From assembly GCF_945957465.1 (NCBI RefSeq), contig NZ_CAMFLC010000003.1:62001-126000 (forward strand): 64,000 nt of DNA. Direction: 5' to 3'. The notes beneath the pieces are model-generated. The model ran no database searches and was not told the origin of the DNA. It was given only the letters and a program-made list of their open reading frames with translations. This document shows positions 37,232-46,668 of the stretch, in pieces. Source of the stretch: an uncultured Leifsonia sp. (GTDB lineage: Bacteria; Actinomycetota; Actinomycetes; Actinomycetales; Microbacteriaceae). Positions within the stretch are counted from its first letter, which is position 1, and the number at the start of each line of letters is the position of its first letter. Position numbers and translations under genes: made by a program.

Positions 37232-39010
37232 ATGTCGCTCCCCATCGAGGATTACGCCCTGATCAGTGATTGCTTCACAGGAGCCCTCGTCGGGCGGGAC
37301 GGCAGCATCGACTGGCTGTGCCTGCCGCGGTACGACTCGCAGTCGACCTTCGGGGCCCTGCTGGGCACCGAGGACCACGGGCGGTGGCTGCTCGCCCCCG
37401 CGGATCCCGGCGCGACCTGCACGCGCACGTACGAGCGCGACACCATGATCCTGGTCACCCGCTGGCGCACCTCCACGGGCGAGGTGGAGGTGGTGGACGC
37501 GATGCCGATGGGCGACCACCGGGCCGACATCGTGCGGCGGGTGCGCGGCGTGAGCGGTCAGGTCGAGATGCGCCAGGAACTGCGGATCCGGTTCGGCTAC
37601 GCCACGGCGATCCCCTGGGTGCGCAAGATGACCGACGGGAAGCCGCCCGCGCTCGTTGCCGTGGCCGGACCGGACGGCCTCGTCTTCCGCGGCCCGTCGC
37701 TGCACGCGAGCGACCACGCCCACGAAGGGACCTTCACGGTGCACGCCGGCCAGACGGTCGACCTCTCGATGACCTGGTTCCCGTCGCATCGCGACGCGCC
37801 TGCCGCGCTCGACGTCGAGGACGCGCTCCGGCGCACGCGGGCCTGGTGGACCGACTGGGCGGCGGGCTGCGCCCATGACGGGCCGTACCGCGACGAGGTC
37901 GTGCGGTCGCTCCTCATCCTCCGCGCCCTGACGCACCTCGAGACCGGTGGAATCGTCGCCGCCGCGACGACCTCGCTGCCCGAGCAGTTCGGAGGCGAGC
38001 GCAACTGGGACTACCGCTACGTGTGGCTGAGGGATGCCTCCCTCACGATCGCCGTACTGCTCGCCCACGGCTACAACGACTACGTCGGTCACTGGCGCGA
38101 TTGGCTGCTGCGCGCTATCGCGGGCGACCCGGGCGACGTGCAGATCATGTACGGGCTCGCGGGGGAACGCGACCTCGCTGAGCGCGAGATCGACAGCCTC
38201 CCCGGCTACCAGGGCGCGCACCCGGTGCGCATCGGCAACGACGCTTCGACACAGTTCCAGGCGGACGTGATCGGAGAGGTGATGCTCGCCCTCGATCACG
38301 GCCGCGCGGCCGGGGTGCCCGAGACGCGGTTCTCGTGGGCGCTGCAGCGTGCCCTGATGGGCTTTCTGGAGGACAACTGGCGCAATGCCGACCACGGGAT
38401 CTGGGAGATCCGCGGCGCTCCGAAGATGTTCACGCACTCCCGTGCGCTGGTCTGGGCGGCGTTCGACTGCGCCATCCGCGGCGTGGAGGAGTACGGACTC
38501 GAGGGCCCTGTCGAGCGCTGGAAGCACCTGCGCGATCAGATCCGTGCCGATGTGGAGGCGAACGGCTTCGACGAGCATCGCGGAACGTACGTGCAGTACT
38601 TCGGCAGCGAGGAGGTCGACGCCTCGCTGCTGCTGCTCGGTCAGGTCGGCTACTGCGATTTCGACGACCCGCGGATGCTGGGAACCGTCACGGCGCTCGA
38701 GGAGGACCTGATGAAGGGCGGCCTCCTGCTGCGTTACCGCACCGAGAAGGGTGTCGACGGGCTGCCTCCCGGCGAGCAGCCGTTCCTCGCCTGCTCCTTC
38801 TGGCTCGTCGAGCAGTATGCGCGCTCGGGACGGGTCGACGACGCGGTCCGGCTGATGGACCGGCTGCTCGCGCTGGCCAACGATGTGGGGATGCTCTCGG
38901 AGGAGTACGACGTCGACGGCCGCTCGCAGGCCGGCAACACTCCGCAGGCGCTCACGCACCTCGCCCTCGTGCGCGCCGCCGACGCGATCGCGGAGGCGCG
39001 TTCGCAGTGA
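37232..39010 (+). CDS. GH15 family glucoamylase/trehalase-like enzyme
   Basis: A 592-residue glycoside hydrolase 15 protein without a signal peptide, hence cytoplasmic. The N-terminal beta domain starts [31 protein letters not shown]. The (alpha/alpha)6 barrel carries [17 protein letters not shown], the presumed general acid in DHGIWEIRG and the presumed general base in [11 protein letters not shown], all GH15 hallmarks. Actinobacterial relatives act on alpha-glucans or trehalose. A CATACT hexamer sits six bases before the ATG. The stop overlaps clpS as GTGA. Confidence 0.93.
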   Translation: MSLPIEDYALISDCFTGALVGRDGSIDWLCLPRYDSQSTFGALLGTEDHGRWLLAPADPGATCTRTYERDTMILVTRWRTSTGEVEVVDAMPMGDHRADIVRRVRGVSGQVEMRQELRIRFGYATAIPWVRKMTDGKPPALVAVAGPDGLVFRGPSLHASDHAHEGTFTVHAGQTVDLSMTWFPSHRDAPAALDVEDALRRTRAWWTDWAAGCAHDGPYRDEVVRSLLILRALTHLETGGIVAAATTSLPEQFGGERNWDYRYVWLRDASLTIAVLLAHGYNDYVGHWRDWLLRAIAGDPGDVQIMYGLAGERDLAEREIDSLPGYQGAHPVRIGNDASTQFQADVIGEVMLALDHGRAAGVPETRFSWALQRALMGFLEDNWRNADHGIWEIRGAPKMFTHSRALVWAAFDCAIRGVEEYGLEGPVERWKHLRDQIRADVEANGFDEHRGTYVQYFGSEEVDASLLLLGQVGYCDFDDPRMLGTVTALEEDLMKGGLLLRYRTEKGVDGLPPGEQPFLACSFWLVEQYARSGRVDDAVRLMDRLLALANDVGMLSEEYDVDGRSQAGNTPQALTHLALVRAADAIAEARSQ

Positions 39011-39309
39011 CACCGGCCGTCACCGAGCCCGCGATCCGCGAGGAGGTCGACCTCGACGAACGACTCGAACTGGGTTCGCCGTGGGTGACCATCGTGTGGA
39101 ACGATCCGGTCAACCTGATGTCGTACGTGACCTACGTCTTCCAGAGCTATTTCGGATTCGCGAAGGCGGAGGCGCGGCGGCTGATGCTGCTGGTGCACAC
39201 CGAGGGCCGTGCGGTGGTCGCGACCGGCACACGCGAGGAGATGGAGCGGCACGTGGAGGCCATGCACGAGTACGGGTTGTGGGCGACCCTGCAGAGGGCG
39301 GACGCGTGA
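39007..39309 (+). CDS. clpS: ATP-dependent Clp protease adaptor
   Basis: A 100-residue ClpS protein, which delivers N-degron substrates to the ClpA/ClpC unfoldase. The core has [26 protein letters not shown] (the N-degron pocket Asn-Asp), then [25 protein letters not shown], covering the whole domain. It starts with GTG overlapping the GH15 stop and stops overlapping the DUF2017 GTG, so three genes are translationally coupled. Confidence 0.95.
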   Translation: MTPAVTEPAIREEVDLDERLELGSPWVTIVWNDPVNLMSYVTYVFQSYFGFAKAEARRLMLLVHTEGRAVVATGTREEMERHVEAMHEYGLWATLQRADA

Positions 39310-39824
39310 GGCCGTTCCGCGCCGACCGGAACGGCGGCGTCCGCGCGCGCTTCGAGTCGGGGGAGGTCGAGGTGCTGAGGCGGTTCGCGGCGGAGGCCGC
39401 GGACCGCGCCGAGCGCGCGGCCGACGGAGCCGCGCCGGATTCCGGCCACGCCGACCCGGCGCTCGCGCGGTTGCTCCCGGACGCGTATCCCGACGATGCG
39501 GAGGCCTCGGCCGAGTTCCGGCGGTTCACCGCCGAGCGGATCGCCGAGCGCAAGGCCGGCAACGCCCGCACGCTGCTGGACTCGCTCGGTTCGACGTGCG
39601 GCGAGTCCGTCGAGGTGCGTCTCGATGCCGCCGGAGCGCAGGCCTGGCTGCGCACCCTCACCGACATGCGGCTCGCGCTCGCTGTGGAGCTGGGCATCGA
39701 GCACGACGGCGACGAGGGCGAGGTGCACGACCTGGAGTCGGCCACCCGGCGAGCGGTCTACGACTGGCTGGCCGCCGTGCAGGAGTTCCTCGTGCTCGCC
39801 CTCACACGCGCCGCCCGCAACTGA
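39306..39824 (+). CDS. DUF2017 family protein
   Basis: A 172-residue protein of family DUF2017, found directly downstream of clpS across Actinobacteria and of unknown function. The pattern [26 protein letters not shown] followed by the helical [18 protein letters not shown] and [15 protein letters not shown] is typical. It starts with GTG in a GTGA overlap with clpS. It may help in Clp-dependent proteolysis, judged by position only. Only nine bases separate its stop from the convergent gene. Confidence 0.9.
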   Translation: MRPFRADRNGGVRARFESGEVEVLRRFAAEAADRAERAADGAAPDSGHADPALARLLPDAYPDDAEASAEFRRFTAERIAERKAGNARTLLDSLGSTCGESVEVRLDAAGAQAWLRTLTDMRLALAVELGIEHDGDEGEVHDLESATRRAVYDWLAAVQEFLVLALTRAARN

Positions 39825-39833
39825 CGAGGAACG

Positions 39834-40955
39834 TCAGACGGGGAAGCGCACAGCTGCCGCGACCGCGCCTCCGCCGGGCACGTCCTCCGCTCGCAGCGCG
39901 TACACCTTGGCCTTCGACGCCAGCGAGCGGCGGATGATCTCGTCGACCACACCGTAGTTGCCGGGAGTGTCATCGTCGCCGTACGCGATCTTGCCGGTCT
40001 CATCGTCGAGGGAGCCCGGAACGCGACGGTCGATGTCGAAGATCAGCGTCTCGACGGCACCGTAGGTCGCGGCCCGGGCGATGTCGCTGAGGTCGACCAG
40101 CGCCGTCCCCGCCGCGATGCGGGTCGAGAAGTCCTCTTTGAGGGCGTCGATCTTGCCGGCGTACAGGCGGTCGAGCACGCCGCGCGCCGCAGTCGCCAGC
40201 TCGTCCTCCGTCTTGTCCTCCGGGTTGCCGGCGATCACGTCGTCGAGCAGGCGCGGGTAGTCCGACGCTCCGCGGAAGATGCCCACCAAGGGCTCGGCCG
40301 CCGCGAGGATCAGCGGCTCGGTGGAGGTCGCCAGCAGCGGATGCAGCGCTCGCTCGATCGCCTGCACGTACTCCAGCATCCGGACCTTCTGGCCTTCGGA
40401 GCCCTGGACCCGGCCGGAGGCCGCGCGCCCGCTGACCGACGGCAGACCGACCGCCGACGGGACGTTCTTCGGCATGCCCTCCACCTCGACGAGCGCCGGC
40501 GGCGCCTCCGGGTCGATGCGGATCAGCCGCACCGAGTTCTGCGCGAGCGCCAGGATGAGCGCGGACTGCGGGAAGGTCACCGCGCGCAGAAGCGGCTTGA
40601 CGTAGAACCGGTCCGCGACCTCGCAGGTGGAGGTCAGGCGATTCGGCAGGCGGAAGGTCTCGGCCACCTCGCCGTCCAGGAACACCGCCAGGGAGCGCGA
40701 CTGGTACCTCCAGAAGTCCCGGTCTTCGAGGATGTGCTCCCCCTCGGCCTGGATGCGGCTGATCGTGCCGCGGGCGATGCCCATGGCCTCCAGGGACTTG
40801 ACCGCCAGACCCAGGTGGTTCTTGAGCTCGATGCGCGCGCGGTCGGCTTCCGGCGGCGTACTGCCGGTCGGCAGGTAGATGCTCACGCACCCCGGCTCGC
40901 GCAGTGCCGCGATCCGCTCGATGTCGGCCTTGGTCGGAATGTCCTTGTACTCCAC
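39834..40955 (-). CDS. baeRF (eRF1-like) family protein
   Basis: A 373-residue protein resembling the bacterial archaeo-eukaryotic release factor-like (baeRF) families, which share the eRF1 fold and are suspected of ribosome-linked or stress roles. The segment GCVSIYLPTGSTPPEADRARIELKNHL matches the baeRF start; the middle domain has LILALAQNSVRLIRI and the last domain TEPLILAAAEPLVGIFRGAS. The start is GTG at 40955 with GAGGAGG upstream. It stands alone, divergent from the second DGPF/ECF42 pair across 193 bp. Confidence 0.7.
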   Translation of the reverse strand: MEYKDIPTKADIERIAALREPGCVSIYLPTGSTPPEADRARIELKNHLGLAVKSLEAMGIARGTISRIQAEGEHILEDRDFWRYQSRSLAVFLDGEVAETFRLPNRLTSTCEVADRFYVKPLLRAVTFPQSALILALAQNSVRLIRIDPEAPPALVEVEGMPKNVPSAVGLPSVSGRAASGRVQGSEGQKVRMLEYVQAIERALHPLLATSTEPLILAAAEPLVGIFRGASDYPRLLDDVIAGNPEDKTEDELATAARGVLDRLYAGKIDALKEDFSTRIAAGTALVDLSDIARAATYGAVETLIFDIDRRVPGSLDDETGKIAYGDDDTPGNYGVVDEIIRRSLASKAKVYALRAEDVPGGGAVAAAVRFPV

Positions 40956-41094
40956 GTTTCCTCCTCGGTCGTCCCGGGCCGGACGTCGGCGACCGGTCCG
41001 CCCAGTCTCGTCGCGGCTCCAGAACGGCACAAGCCCTCCGACTCGTGCGGCGCGCTTGCGGCCGCTGGCCGTGTCGCTGGAGTCCGCGTCATGA

Positions 41095-41116
41095 TGTCGA
41101 GATGACGTCCTCCCGT
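41095..41116 (+). promoter_or_regulatory. candidate ECF42 promoter, copy 2
   Basis: TGTCGA (41095-41100) is followed after 13 bases by CGT (41114-41116), matching the spacing seen upstream of the first DGPF gene. Transcription would begin about 25 bases before the ATG at 41149. Confidence 0.5.
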
Positions 41117-41148
41117 TCGTGTAGACGGTGAGAGGAAGGAATTCGACC

Positions 41149-41487
41149 ATGACCCAATATCTGCTCAGCGTCTACCAGCCCGACGGACCCATCCCCGAGC
41201 CGGAGGCGCTCGCCGCGATCGGCGCGAACCTCGACCGGCTCAACGACGAGATGCGCGCCGCCGGCGCGTGGGTGTTCTCGAACGGGCTGCTCCCGCCCGC
41301 GTCGGCGACCGTGCTGCGGCCGGACGGAGACGAAGTGCTCGTCACCGACGGTCCGTTCGCAGAGGGCAAGGAGCATCTCGGCGGCTTCACGATCGTCGAG
41401 GTGCCCGATCTCGACGCCGCCCTCGCGTGGGGCAAGCGCCTGGCGGTCGCCACGACGCTGCCGATCGAGGTGCGCCCGTTCGCATGA
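41149..41487 (+). CDS. DGPF (YCII-related) protein, copy 2
   Basis: A 112-residue YCII/DGPF-family protein with MTQYLLSVYQPDG at the start and VTDGPFAEGKEHLGGFTIVE in the middle. It is shorter than copy 1 (121 residues) and clearly diverged, so the two pairs are not a recent duplication. GAGGAAGGA precedes the ATG. The stop overlaps the sigma gene as ATGA, which implies coupled translation. Confidence 0.92.
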   Translation: MTQYLLSVYQPDGPIPEPEALAAIGANLDRLNDEMRAAGAWVFSNGLLPPASATVLRPDGDEVLVTDGPFAEGKEHLGGFTIVEVPDLDAALAWGKRLAVATTLPIEVRPFA

Positions 41488-42728
41488 CCGTGCCCGCTGA
41501 TGGCGCCGAGGCGGTGGCGGCCGTTTTCCGTTCGGAGTTCGGCCGCGCCGTCTCGGTGCTGTACCGGTACACCGGCGACCTGGACCGCGCGGAGGACGCG
41601 GTGCAGGACGCCTTCGCGGTCGCTGTGACGCGCTGGCCGGTCGACGGGGTGCCCGCGGCCCCGGCGGGCTGGATCATCACCACGGCCCGGCGGCGCGCGA
41701 TCGACCGGCTTCGGCGGGAGGCCCTGGGGCGTTCGAAGGAGGCCGAAGCGGCGGAGCTTCTCGTCCTCGCGTCGTCCCTGGAGTCGACGGACGACGGGCC
41801 CGTCGCGGATGAACGCCTCCGGCTGATCTTCACCTGCTGCCACCCGGCGCTCGGCCAGGACGCCCGCGTCGCGCTGACGCTCCGGCTGCTCGGCGGCCTG
41901 AGCACGTCGGAGATCGCGCGAGCCTTCCTGGTGCCCGAGCCGACCCTGGCGCAGCGCATCTCGCGCGCCAAGTCGAAGATCCGTCAGGCGCGCATCCCGT
42001 ACCGGGTGCCGTCCTCCGACGATCTTGCCGTGCGGCTGGCCTCCGCGCTGGCGGTCGTCTACCTGATCTTCAACGAGGGTTACACGGCGAGCGCCGGCGA
42101 CCGGCTGGTGCGTGAGGAGCTCTGCGCGGAGGCGATCCGTCTCGCGCGCCTCGTCGTCGGGCTGCTTCCGGAGGAGCCGGAGCCGGCGGGCCTCCTCGCG
42201 CTGCTGCTCCTGATCGACGCGCGCCGGCCGGCGCGCTCGGACGCGTCGGGAGCGTTGATCGCGCTTCCGGACCAGGATCGGTCGTCCTGGGACACGGCGC
42301 TCATCGCCGAGGGGCACGACCTCGTGCGCGGCTGCCTGCTGCTCGGCCGGCCGGGACCATACCAACTGCAGGCGGCGATCCAGGCCGTGCACGACGACGC
42401 TGCGCTGGCCGAAGACACGGATTGGCGGCAGATCGTCACGCTGTACGACCAGCTCCTTCGTGTGCAGCCGTCACCGGTGGTCGCGCTGAATCGGGCGGTC
42501 GCCGTGGCGGAGGCGTCGGGACCGTCGGCGGGGGTGGCGGCGATCGAGCCGCTGCGGGACACGCTCAGCGGTTTCTATCTGCTGCACGGGGTGCGGGCCG
42601 GGCTTCTGGCACGTGCCGGGCGCGAGCGCGAGGCGGCAGAGGAGTACGACGCTGCGCTGCGGCTGTGCGGCAATGAGAGCGAGCGGGAGTTCCTCGGGCG
42701 GCGGCGGGCGTTGCTGCCGGAGGGCTGA
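41484..42728 (+). CDS. ECF sigma factor with C-terminal extension (ECF42 type), copy 2
   Basis: A 414-residue ECF42-type sigma factor. Sigma-2 covers about residues 10-85 (GDLDRAEDAVQDAFAVAV, AGWIITTARRRAIDRLRRE); the linker has LRLIFTCCHPALGQDARVALTLRLLGGLS; sigma-4 reads SEIARAFLVPEPTLAQRISRAK. The C-terminal extension contains VYLIFNEGYTAS, GLLALLLLIDARRPAR and SPVVALNRAVAVAEASG, the last being a strong ECF42 mark. There is no anti-sigma gene. It should direct transcription of its own operon. Confidence 0.95.
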   Translation: MTVPADGAEAVAAVFRSEFGRAVSVLYRYTGDLDRAEDAVQDAFAVAVTRWPVDGVPAAPAGWIITTARRRAIDRLRREALGRSKEAEAAELLVLASSLESTDDGPVADERLRLIFTCCHPALGQDARVALTLRLLGGLSTSEIARAFLVPEPTLAQRISRAKSKIRQARIPYRVPSSDDLAVRLASALAVVYLIFNEGYTASAGDRLVREELCAEAIRLARLVVGLLPEEPEPAGLLALLLLIDARRPARSDASGALIALPDQDRSSWDTALIAEGHDLVRGCLLLGRPGPYQLQAAIQAVHDDAALAEDTDWRQIVTLYDQLLRVQPSPVVALNRAVAVAEASGPSAGVAAIEPLRDTLSGFYLLHGVRAGLLARAGREREAAEEYDAALRLCGNESEREFLGRRRALLPEG

Positions 42729-42786
42729 ACGGTCGCATCCGCGCTCGCCCCTTCCACTGCTCTCCGCCGGGGTGGAGAGTGGCCCC

Positions 42787-43629
42787 ATGGACATCGCATT
42801 CCTCGGGCTCGGCCGGATGGGCCGCGAACTCGTTCCGCATCTGATCGACGCAGGCCACCGGGTGACGGTGTGGAACCGCTCGCCCGAAGCCGCAGAGAGC
42901 ATCGGGCGGCGCGGGGCGCGGGTCGCCTCGACCGCGGCCGAGGCCATCGCCGGGGCCGACGCGGTCGTGAGCGTGCTGTTCGGTCCGGAGGCCGTGCGCG
43001 AGACGATCACCGAGGCCGGGCTCCCCTGGCGGGCGGGGACGCTGTGGATCGACGTCACCACGGTCTCCCCCGCCGATGCGACCGAGTTCGCCGGACGCGC
43101 CGCCGACGCCGGGATCCGCTACGTGGCAGCGCCCGTCGTCGGGTCGCTCGCTCCCGCGCGCGCGGGCGCGCTCGCCGTCCTCGTCGGCGGCGAGAGCGAT
43201 GCAGTGCGGGAGGCCAAACGGATCGTGACGCTGTGGGCCGACCAGGAGAAGCTCCGCACCTTCGGCTCGCCGGCCGCCGCCGCAGCGGCGAAGCTGGTCG
43301 CCAACCTCGCGCTGGCGGTGTCGATGGAGACGTTGTCGGAGGCGCTGCGCCTCGGGCGCGCCGCCGGGCTCGGCGACGACGACGTGCTCTCCACTCTGGC
43401 GCTGACGGCGATCGCGCCGCTGGCCGCGCAGAAGGGCGCGCTCGTCACGGCGGGCGACTACGGCGACGCGCAGTTCACGGCCGACGCGCTCGCGAAGGAC
43501 ACTCGGCTGATGCTCGCGACTGCCGACGTCCCCCTCCCGGCCGTCGCGCTCGTCGCCGCCGAACTGCAACGCGCCATCGACGCCGGGCACGGCGACGACG
43601 ACTTCTCCGTCATCGCCCGCGATCGCTGA
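42787..43629 (+). CDS. 3-hydroxyisobutyrate dehydrogenase-family NAD(P) oxidoreductase
   Basis: A 280-residue beta-hydroxyacid dehydrogenase. The Rossmann motif is IAFLGLGRMGRELVPHLIDAGHRVTVWNRS. The substrate glycine-rich segment is altered (AAPVVGSLAPARAGAL) but recognisable, and the catalytic lysine is the K of AAAAAKLVANLAL near residue 171. The length is standard. GAGAGT lies exactly six bases before the ATG and may be an imperfect -10 of a leaderless promoter. Substrate unknown. Confidence 0.85.
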   Translation: MDIAFLGLGRMGRELVPHLIDAGHRVTVWNRSPEAAESIGRRGARVASTAAEAIAGADAVVSVLFGPEAVRETITEAGLPWRAGTLWIDVTTVSPADATEFAGRAADAGIRYVAAPVVGSLAPARAGALAVLVGGESDAVREAKRIVTLWADQEKLRTFGSPAAAAAAKLVANLALAVSMETLSEALRLGRAAGLGDDDVLSTLALTAIAPLAAQKGALVTAGDYGDAQFTADALAKDTRLMLATADVPLPAVALVAAELQRAIDAGHGDDDFSVIARDR

Positions 43630-43680
43630 CCGTCCCTCCCCTGCACCGCCGTGTGAACATTTGCCGCACTGCATTCCCGC

Positions 43681-44736
43681 TCAGGCGGCGGGCACCACCA
43701 CCTCACCCGTCGCCGCAGAGCGCCGCGCGGCATCGACCACGCGCAGCGTGCGGAGGCCGACCTGGCCGTCCGGCGTCGCCGGGCGACCGCTGCGCACGGC
43801 GTCGAGGAACTCGTCGAGCATCGCTGCATCCAGATCCGCGCCGAGCGGCACCCACACGGGGCCGTCCAGTGTCTGGCCGCCGAGGTGCGGAGCGAAGGGC
43901 GCGATCGTGACCGAGCCGCGCGTTCCCGTGACCTGCAGCGTCAGACCGCCCCACGTCGGCGCACTCTGCGGCACGCTCCAGGAGCAGTCGATCGTCGCCA
44001 CCACCCCGCTCGGGTACACGGCCGTCACCAGGCCGCCGGTCTCCACCGCCGACCCGGGGTGGAGGATCCGGTTCGCGACCGCGTGCACGGAGTCGGGCTG
44101 CTCGCCGAGGAGCTCGTCGAGCAGGTCGGCGCAGTGCACGACGTGGTCGACCAGCGCGCCGCCGCCCGACAGCGCAGGGTCGGTGAACCAGGCCCGCTCG
44201 GCGGGGAGCTTGCCGTTGTTGGTGCCTGTGACCGCCAGCAGAGTGCCCAGCTGTCCCGACCGCACGCGGTGCACGAGGTCGGCGAACGACGGCGCGAACC
44301 GCACGGGATACGCGGTCATCAGGGTGACACCCGCACGTTCGACGGCGGCGAGCATCGCCTCGGCGTCCTCGACCGTCGTGGCGAGCGGTTTCTCGCAGAG
44401 GATGTGGGCACCCACCGCGGCCGCGGCCTCCACCAGCTCGCGATGACGCGCGTTCTCGGCGGTGACGATCACGGCATCGGGACCCCAGGCGAGCGCGTCG
44501 GTGTACGACTGCACGTAGCGCACTCCCAGCGAATCGGCGAGAGCGGCGCCGCGCGATGCGTCGTCGGGTGCCGAAGCTCCGTCCGGGTCGGTGACCACCA
44601 GGTCGATGTCGGCCCGGCCGGCGAGCGCGCGGCAGTAGCCGATCGCGTGCGTGTGGGCGAAGGAGAGCACGGCCACTCTGAGCGGCCGGGAGGCGGGTGC
44701 GTTCAACGGGGACTCCTCGGGAGCGATGCGTGTCAT
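43681..44736 (-). CDS. Gfo/Idh/MocA family oxidoreductase (third of the sugar locus)
   Basis: A 351-residue NAD(P)-dependent dehydrogenase. The nucleotide-binding start is LRVAVLSFAHTHAIGYCRAL, atypical because the usual GxGxxG is replaced by SFAHTHAIG. The family lysine motif is HILCEKPLATTVEDAE near residue 115, and the substrate histidine lies in GALVDHVVHCADLL. It probably oxidises or isomerises a sugar or polyol taken up by the adjacent ABC transporter. ATGA overlap couples it to the preceding oxidoreductase gene. It is the last gene of the locus. Confidence 0.85.
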   Translation of the reverse strand: MTRIAPEESPLNAPASRPLRVAVLSFAHTHAIGYCRALAGRADIDLVVTDPDGASAPDDASRGAALADSLGVRYVQSYTDALAWGPDAVIVTAENARHRELVEAAAAVGAHILCEKPLATTVEDAEAMLAAVERAGVTLMTAYPVRFAPSFADLVHRVRSGQLGTLLAVTGTNNGKLPAERAWFTDPALSGGGALVDHVVHCADLLDELLGEQPDSVHAVANRILHPGSAVETGGLVTAVYPSGVVATIDCSWSVPQSAPTWGGLTLQVTGTRGSVTIAPFAPHLGGQTLDGPVWVPLGADLDAAMLDEFLDAVRSGRPATPDGQVGLRTLRVVDAARRSAATGEVVVPAA

Positions 44737-45764
44737 GCGCCGACACCGGCCGCAACGGCCGCGGGCGCCGGCTCGGAGACGGACGACAGGTCGATGTCGA
44801 CGGGGCGGCCGGTGCGCAACGATTCCATCGCGGCCTCGGCGACGACGACGGCCCGGAGGCCGTCCTCGGGAGTCACGCGCGCATCCCGCTGCTCGGCGAT
44901 CGCCGCGACGTAGTCGCGCAACTGGGCGGTGTAGGGGCTCTCGGTCAGGGTGGGAGGCGGCAGGTAGCCGTCGCCCGCGTGCGCCGACGGGATGTCCACC
45001 CGGCTGGCGGTCGGCGCCGAGTCGAGGCTGAGGACCCCGGCGGATCCCGCGACGTCCGCGGACGTGCGGAACGGCAGCCCGCGGGCACCCCAGGTGCCCT
45101 GCACGTGGCTGAGCGCGCCGTTCGCGTGGGTGAGCACCACATGCGCCGTCACGGCGTCCGGAGCGTCGGCGTCACCGGCGGATGCGCTCTGCGCTGCGTA
45201 GACGCGGACGATGTCGCCCGCCATCCAGAGCGCCTGATCGAGGTCGTGGATCATCTGGTCGCGCACGATGCCGCCTCCGCGGTGCACGTCGTGGAACCAC
45301 GTCCCGGTGCGCGGGGCCTCTCCGCCCCGCACGAAGCGGAGGACGGCCGGTTCGCCGATGAGCCCGGCCTCCACCTGGCGGCGCAGTGCGGCGTAGTCGG
45401 GGAAGTACCGTACGACATGCGCGGGGAAGAGCCGGACGCCGGACTCGCGTGCAGCGTCGACCACCTCGCGCGCATCGTCGACCGTACCCGCGAGCGGCTT
45501 CTCGCACACCACGTGCTTGCCGGCCCGGATCGCCGTCAGGGCGAGCGGGGCGTGGCTCGTGGTCGGGGTCACGATGTCGACGATGTCCGCGGCCGCGAGG
45601 AGGTCGTCCAGCGAAGACGCGACCGCGAAGCCGTACTGCGCCGCGAGCGCGTCGGAGCCCTCGTGCGAGTACACGGTGACCGCCGCGCCGAGGGCGCGCC
45701 AGCCGTCCGCGTGGACGCGGGAGATACCGCCGGCCCCAATGAGGCCGACTCGAAGGGAGGTCAC
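44733..45764 (-). CDS. Gfo/Idh/MocA family oxidoreductase (second of the sugar locus)
   Basis: A 343-residue NAD(P)-dependent dehydrogenase with a canonical GLIGAGGISRVHADGWRALG nucleotide-binding motif, the catalytic lysine motif HVVCEKPLAGTVDDAR near residue 95 and the substrate histidine in GGIVRDQMIHDLDQALW. It is related to inositol 2-dehydrogenase-like enzymes. The start is GTG at 45764 with AAAGG upstream. It follows the second permease gene by 34 bases. Confidence 0.9.
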   Translation of the reverse strand: MTSLRVGLIGAGGISRVHADGWRALGAAVTVYSHEGSDALAAQYGFAVASSLDDLLAAADIVDIVTPTTSHAPLALTAIRAGKHVVCEKPLAGTVDDAREVVDAARESGVRLFPAHVVRYFPDYAALRRQVEAGLIGEPAVLRFVRGGEAPRTGTWFHDVHRGGGIVRDQMIHDLDQALWMAGDIVRVYAAQSASAGDADAPDAVTAHVVLTHANGALSHVQGTWGARGLPFRTSADVAGSAGVLSLDSAPTASRVDIPSAHAGDGYLPPPTLTESPYTAQLRDYVAAIAEQRDARVTPEDGLRAVVVAEAAMESLRTGRPVDIDLSSVSEPAPAAVAAGVGA

Positions 45765-45798
45765 GGGGTGTGCCTTTCTCGATCGTGGAGCAGCCCGG

Positions 45799-46668
45799 TC
45801 ACTTGAGACCGGAGAAGGCGATGCCGTCGATGACGCGCCGCTGCATGAGGAGGAACAGGATGAGCACCGGAGCCATGGCCAGCAGGCTTGCGGCGAGCAG
45901 CAGCGGGAAGTCCGGGATGGAGCGCTGACTGGTGAGTGTGGCGATGCCCGGTGCGAGAGGCATCTGCGTGGAGTCCGTTGCGACGATGAGCGGCCAGAGC
46001 AGGTCGTTCCAAGAGGCCAGGACGGTGATGATCGCGAGCGCGGAGAGACCGGGTCTGGCCAGCGGCAGCATGACCTTCCAGAACACCTGGAAGTGGTTCG
46101 CACCGTCGAGGCGCGCGGCCTCGGCCAGTTCGTCGGGGAGTCCGAGGAAGAACTGCCGCATCATGAACGTGCCGAACGCGCTGAAGATTCCGGGCGCCGC
46201 GATGCCGGCGATGGTGTTGAGCCAGCCGAGCCCCTGCACGATCTGGTACTGCGGCAACAGGTAGACCTGCGGCGGCACCATCAGGATGGCGAGCACGAGG
46301 GCGAAGATGCTCCGCCGGAAGGGGAACTCCATCCGCGCGAAGGCGTAGCCGGCCATCGAGCACAGCAGGAGCTGACCGACCGTGCGGATCACCGTCACGG
46401 CGACCGAGACCCACAGCTGATTCAGGAAGGGCAGCTGGTCGAACACGTGCGCGAAGTTCTCGAAGTGGAGCGTGCCCGGCCAGACCGTGGGCGGAACAGA
46501 CGTCACCTGCGCGTTCGTCGCCAGCGACATCAGGATCTGCCAGACGAACGGGAAGATCATCAGGAGCGACGCGACGATCAGCACGACGTGGGTCAGGCCG
46601 TTGCGGCTGCGGGCACGGCCTGCGACCGCGCGACCCGCGCGCGGCGGGGAGACGACCGAGCTAGACAT
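45799..46668 (-). CDS. carbohydrate ABC transporter permease, MalG type
   Basis: A 289-residue inner-membrane permease of the CUT1 sugar importers with six helices. The ATPase-contact EAA loop reads ELAEAARLDGANHFQVFWKVMLPLARPGL near residue 190. The N-terminus is short. It overlaps the MalF-type permease gene by 8 bp. No ATP-binding subunit is encoded in the locus; CUT1 systems often share a distant MsiK-type ATPase in Actinobacteria. Confidence 0.95.
   Translation of the reverse strand: MSSSVVSPPRAGRAVAGRARSRNGLTHVVLIVASLLMIFPFVWQILMSLATNAQVTSVPPTVWPGTLHFENFAHVFDQLPFLNQLWVSVAVTVIRTVGQLLLCSMAGYAFARMEFPFRRSIFALVLAILMVPPQVYLLPQYQIVQGLGWLNTIAGIAAPGIFSAFGTFMMRQFFLGLPDELAEAARLDGANHFQVFWKVMLPLARPGLSALAIITVLASWNDLLWPLIVATDSTQMPLAPGIATLTSQRSIPDFPLLLAASLLAMAPVLILFLLMQRRVIDGIAFSGLK

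Noticed and set aside
40956..41148. Riboswitch or structured leader before the second DGPF gene
   Set aside because: Only short, unconvincing hairpins were seen in the 193 bp; the promoter motif places the start about 25 nt before the ATG.
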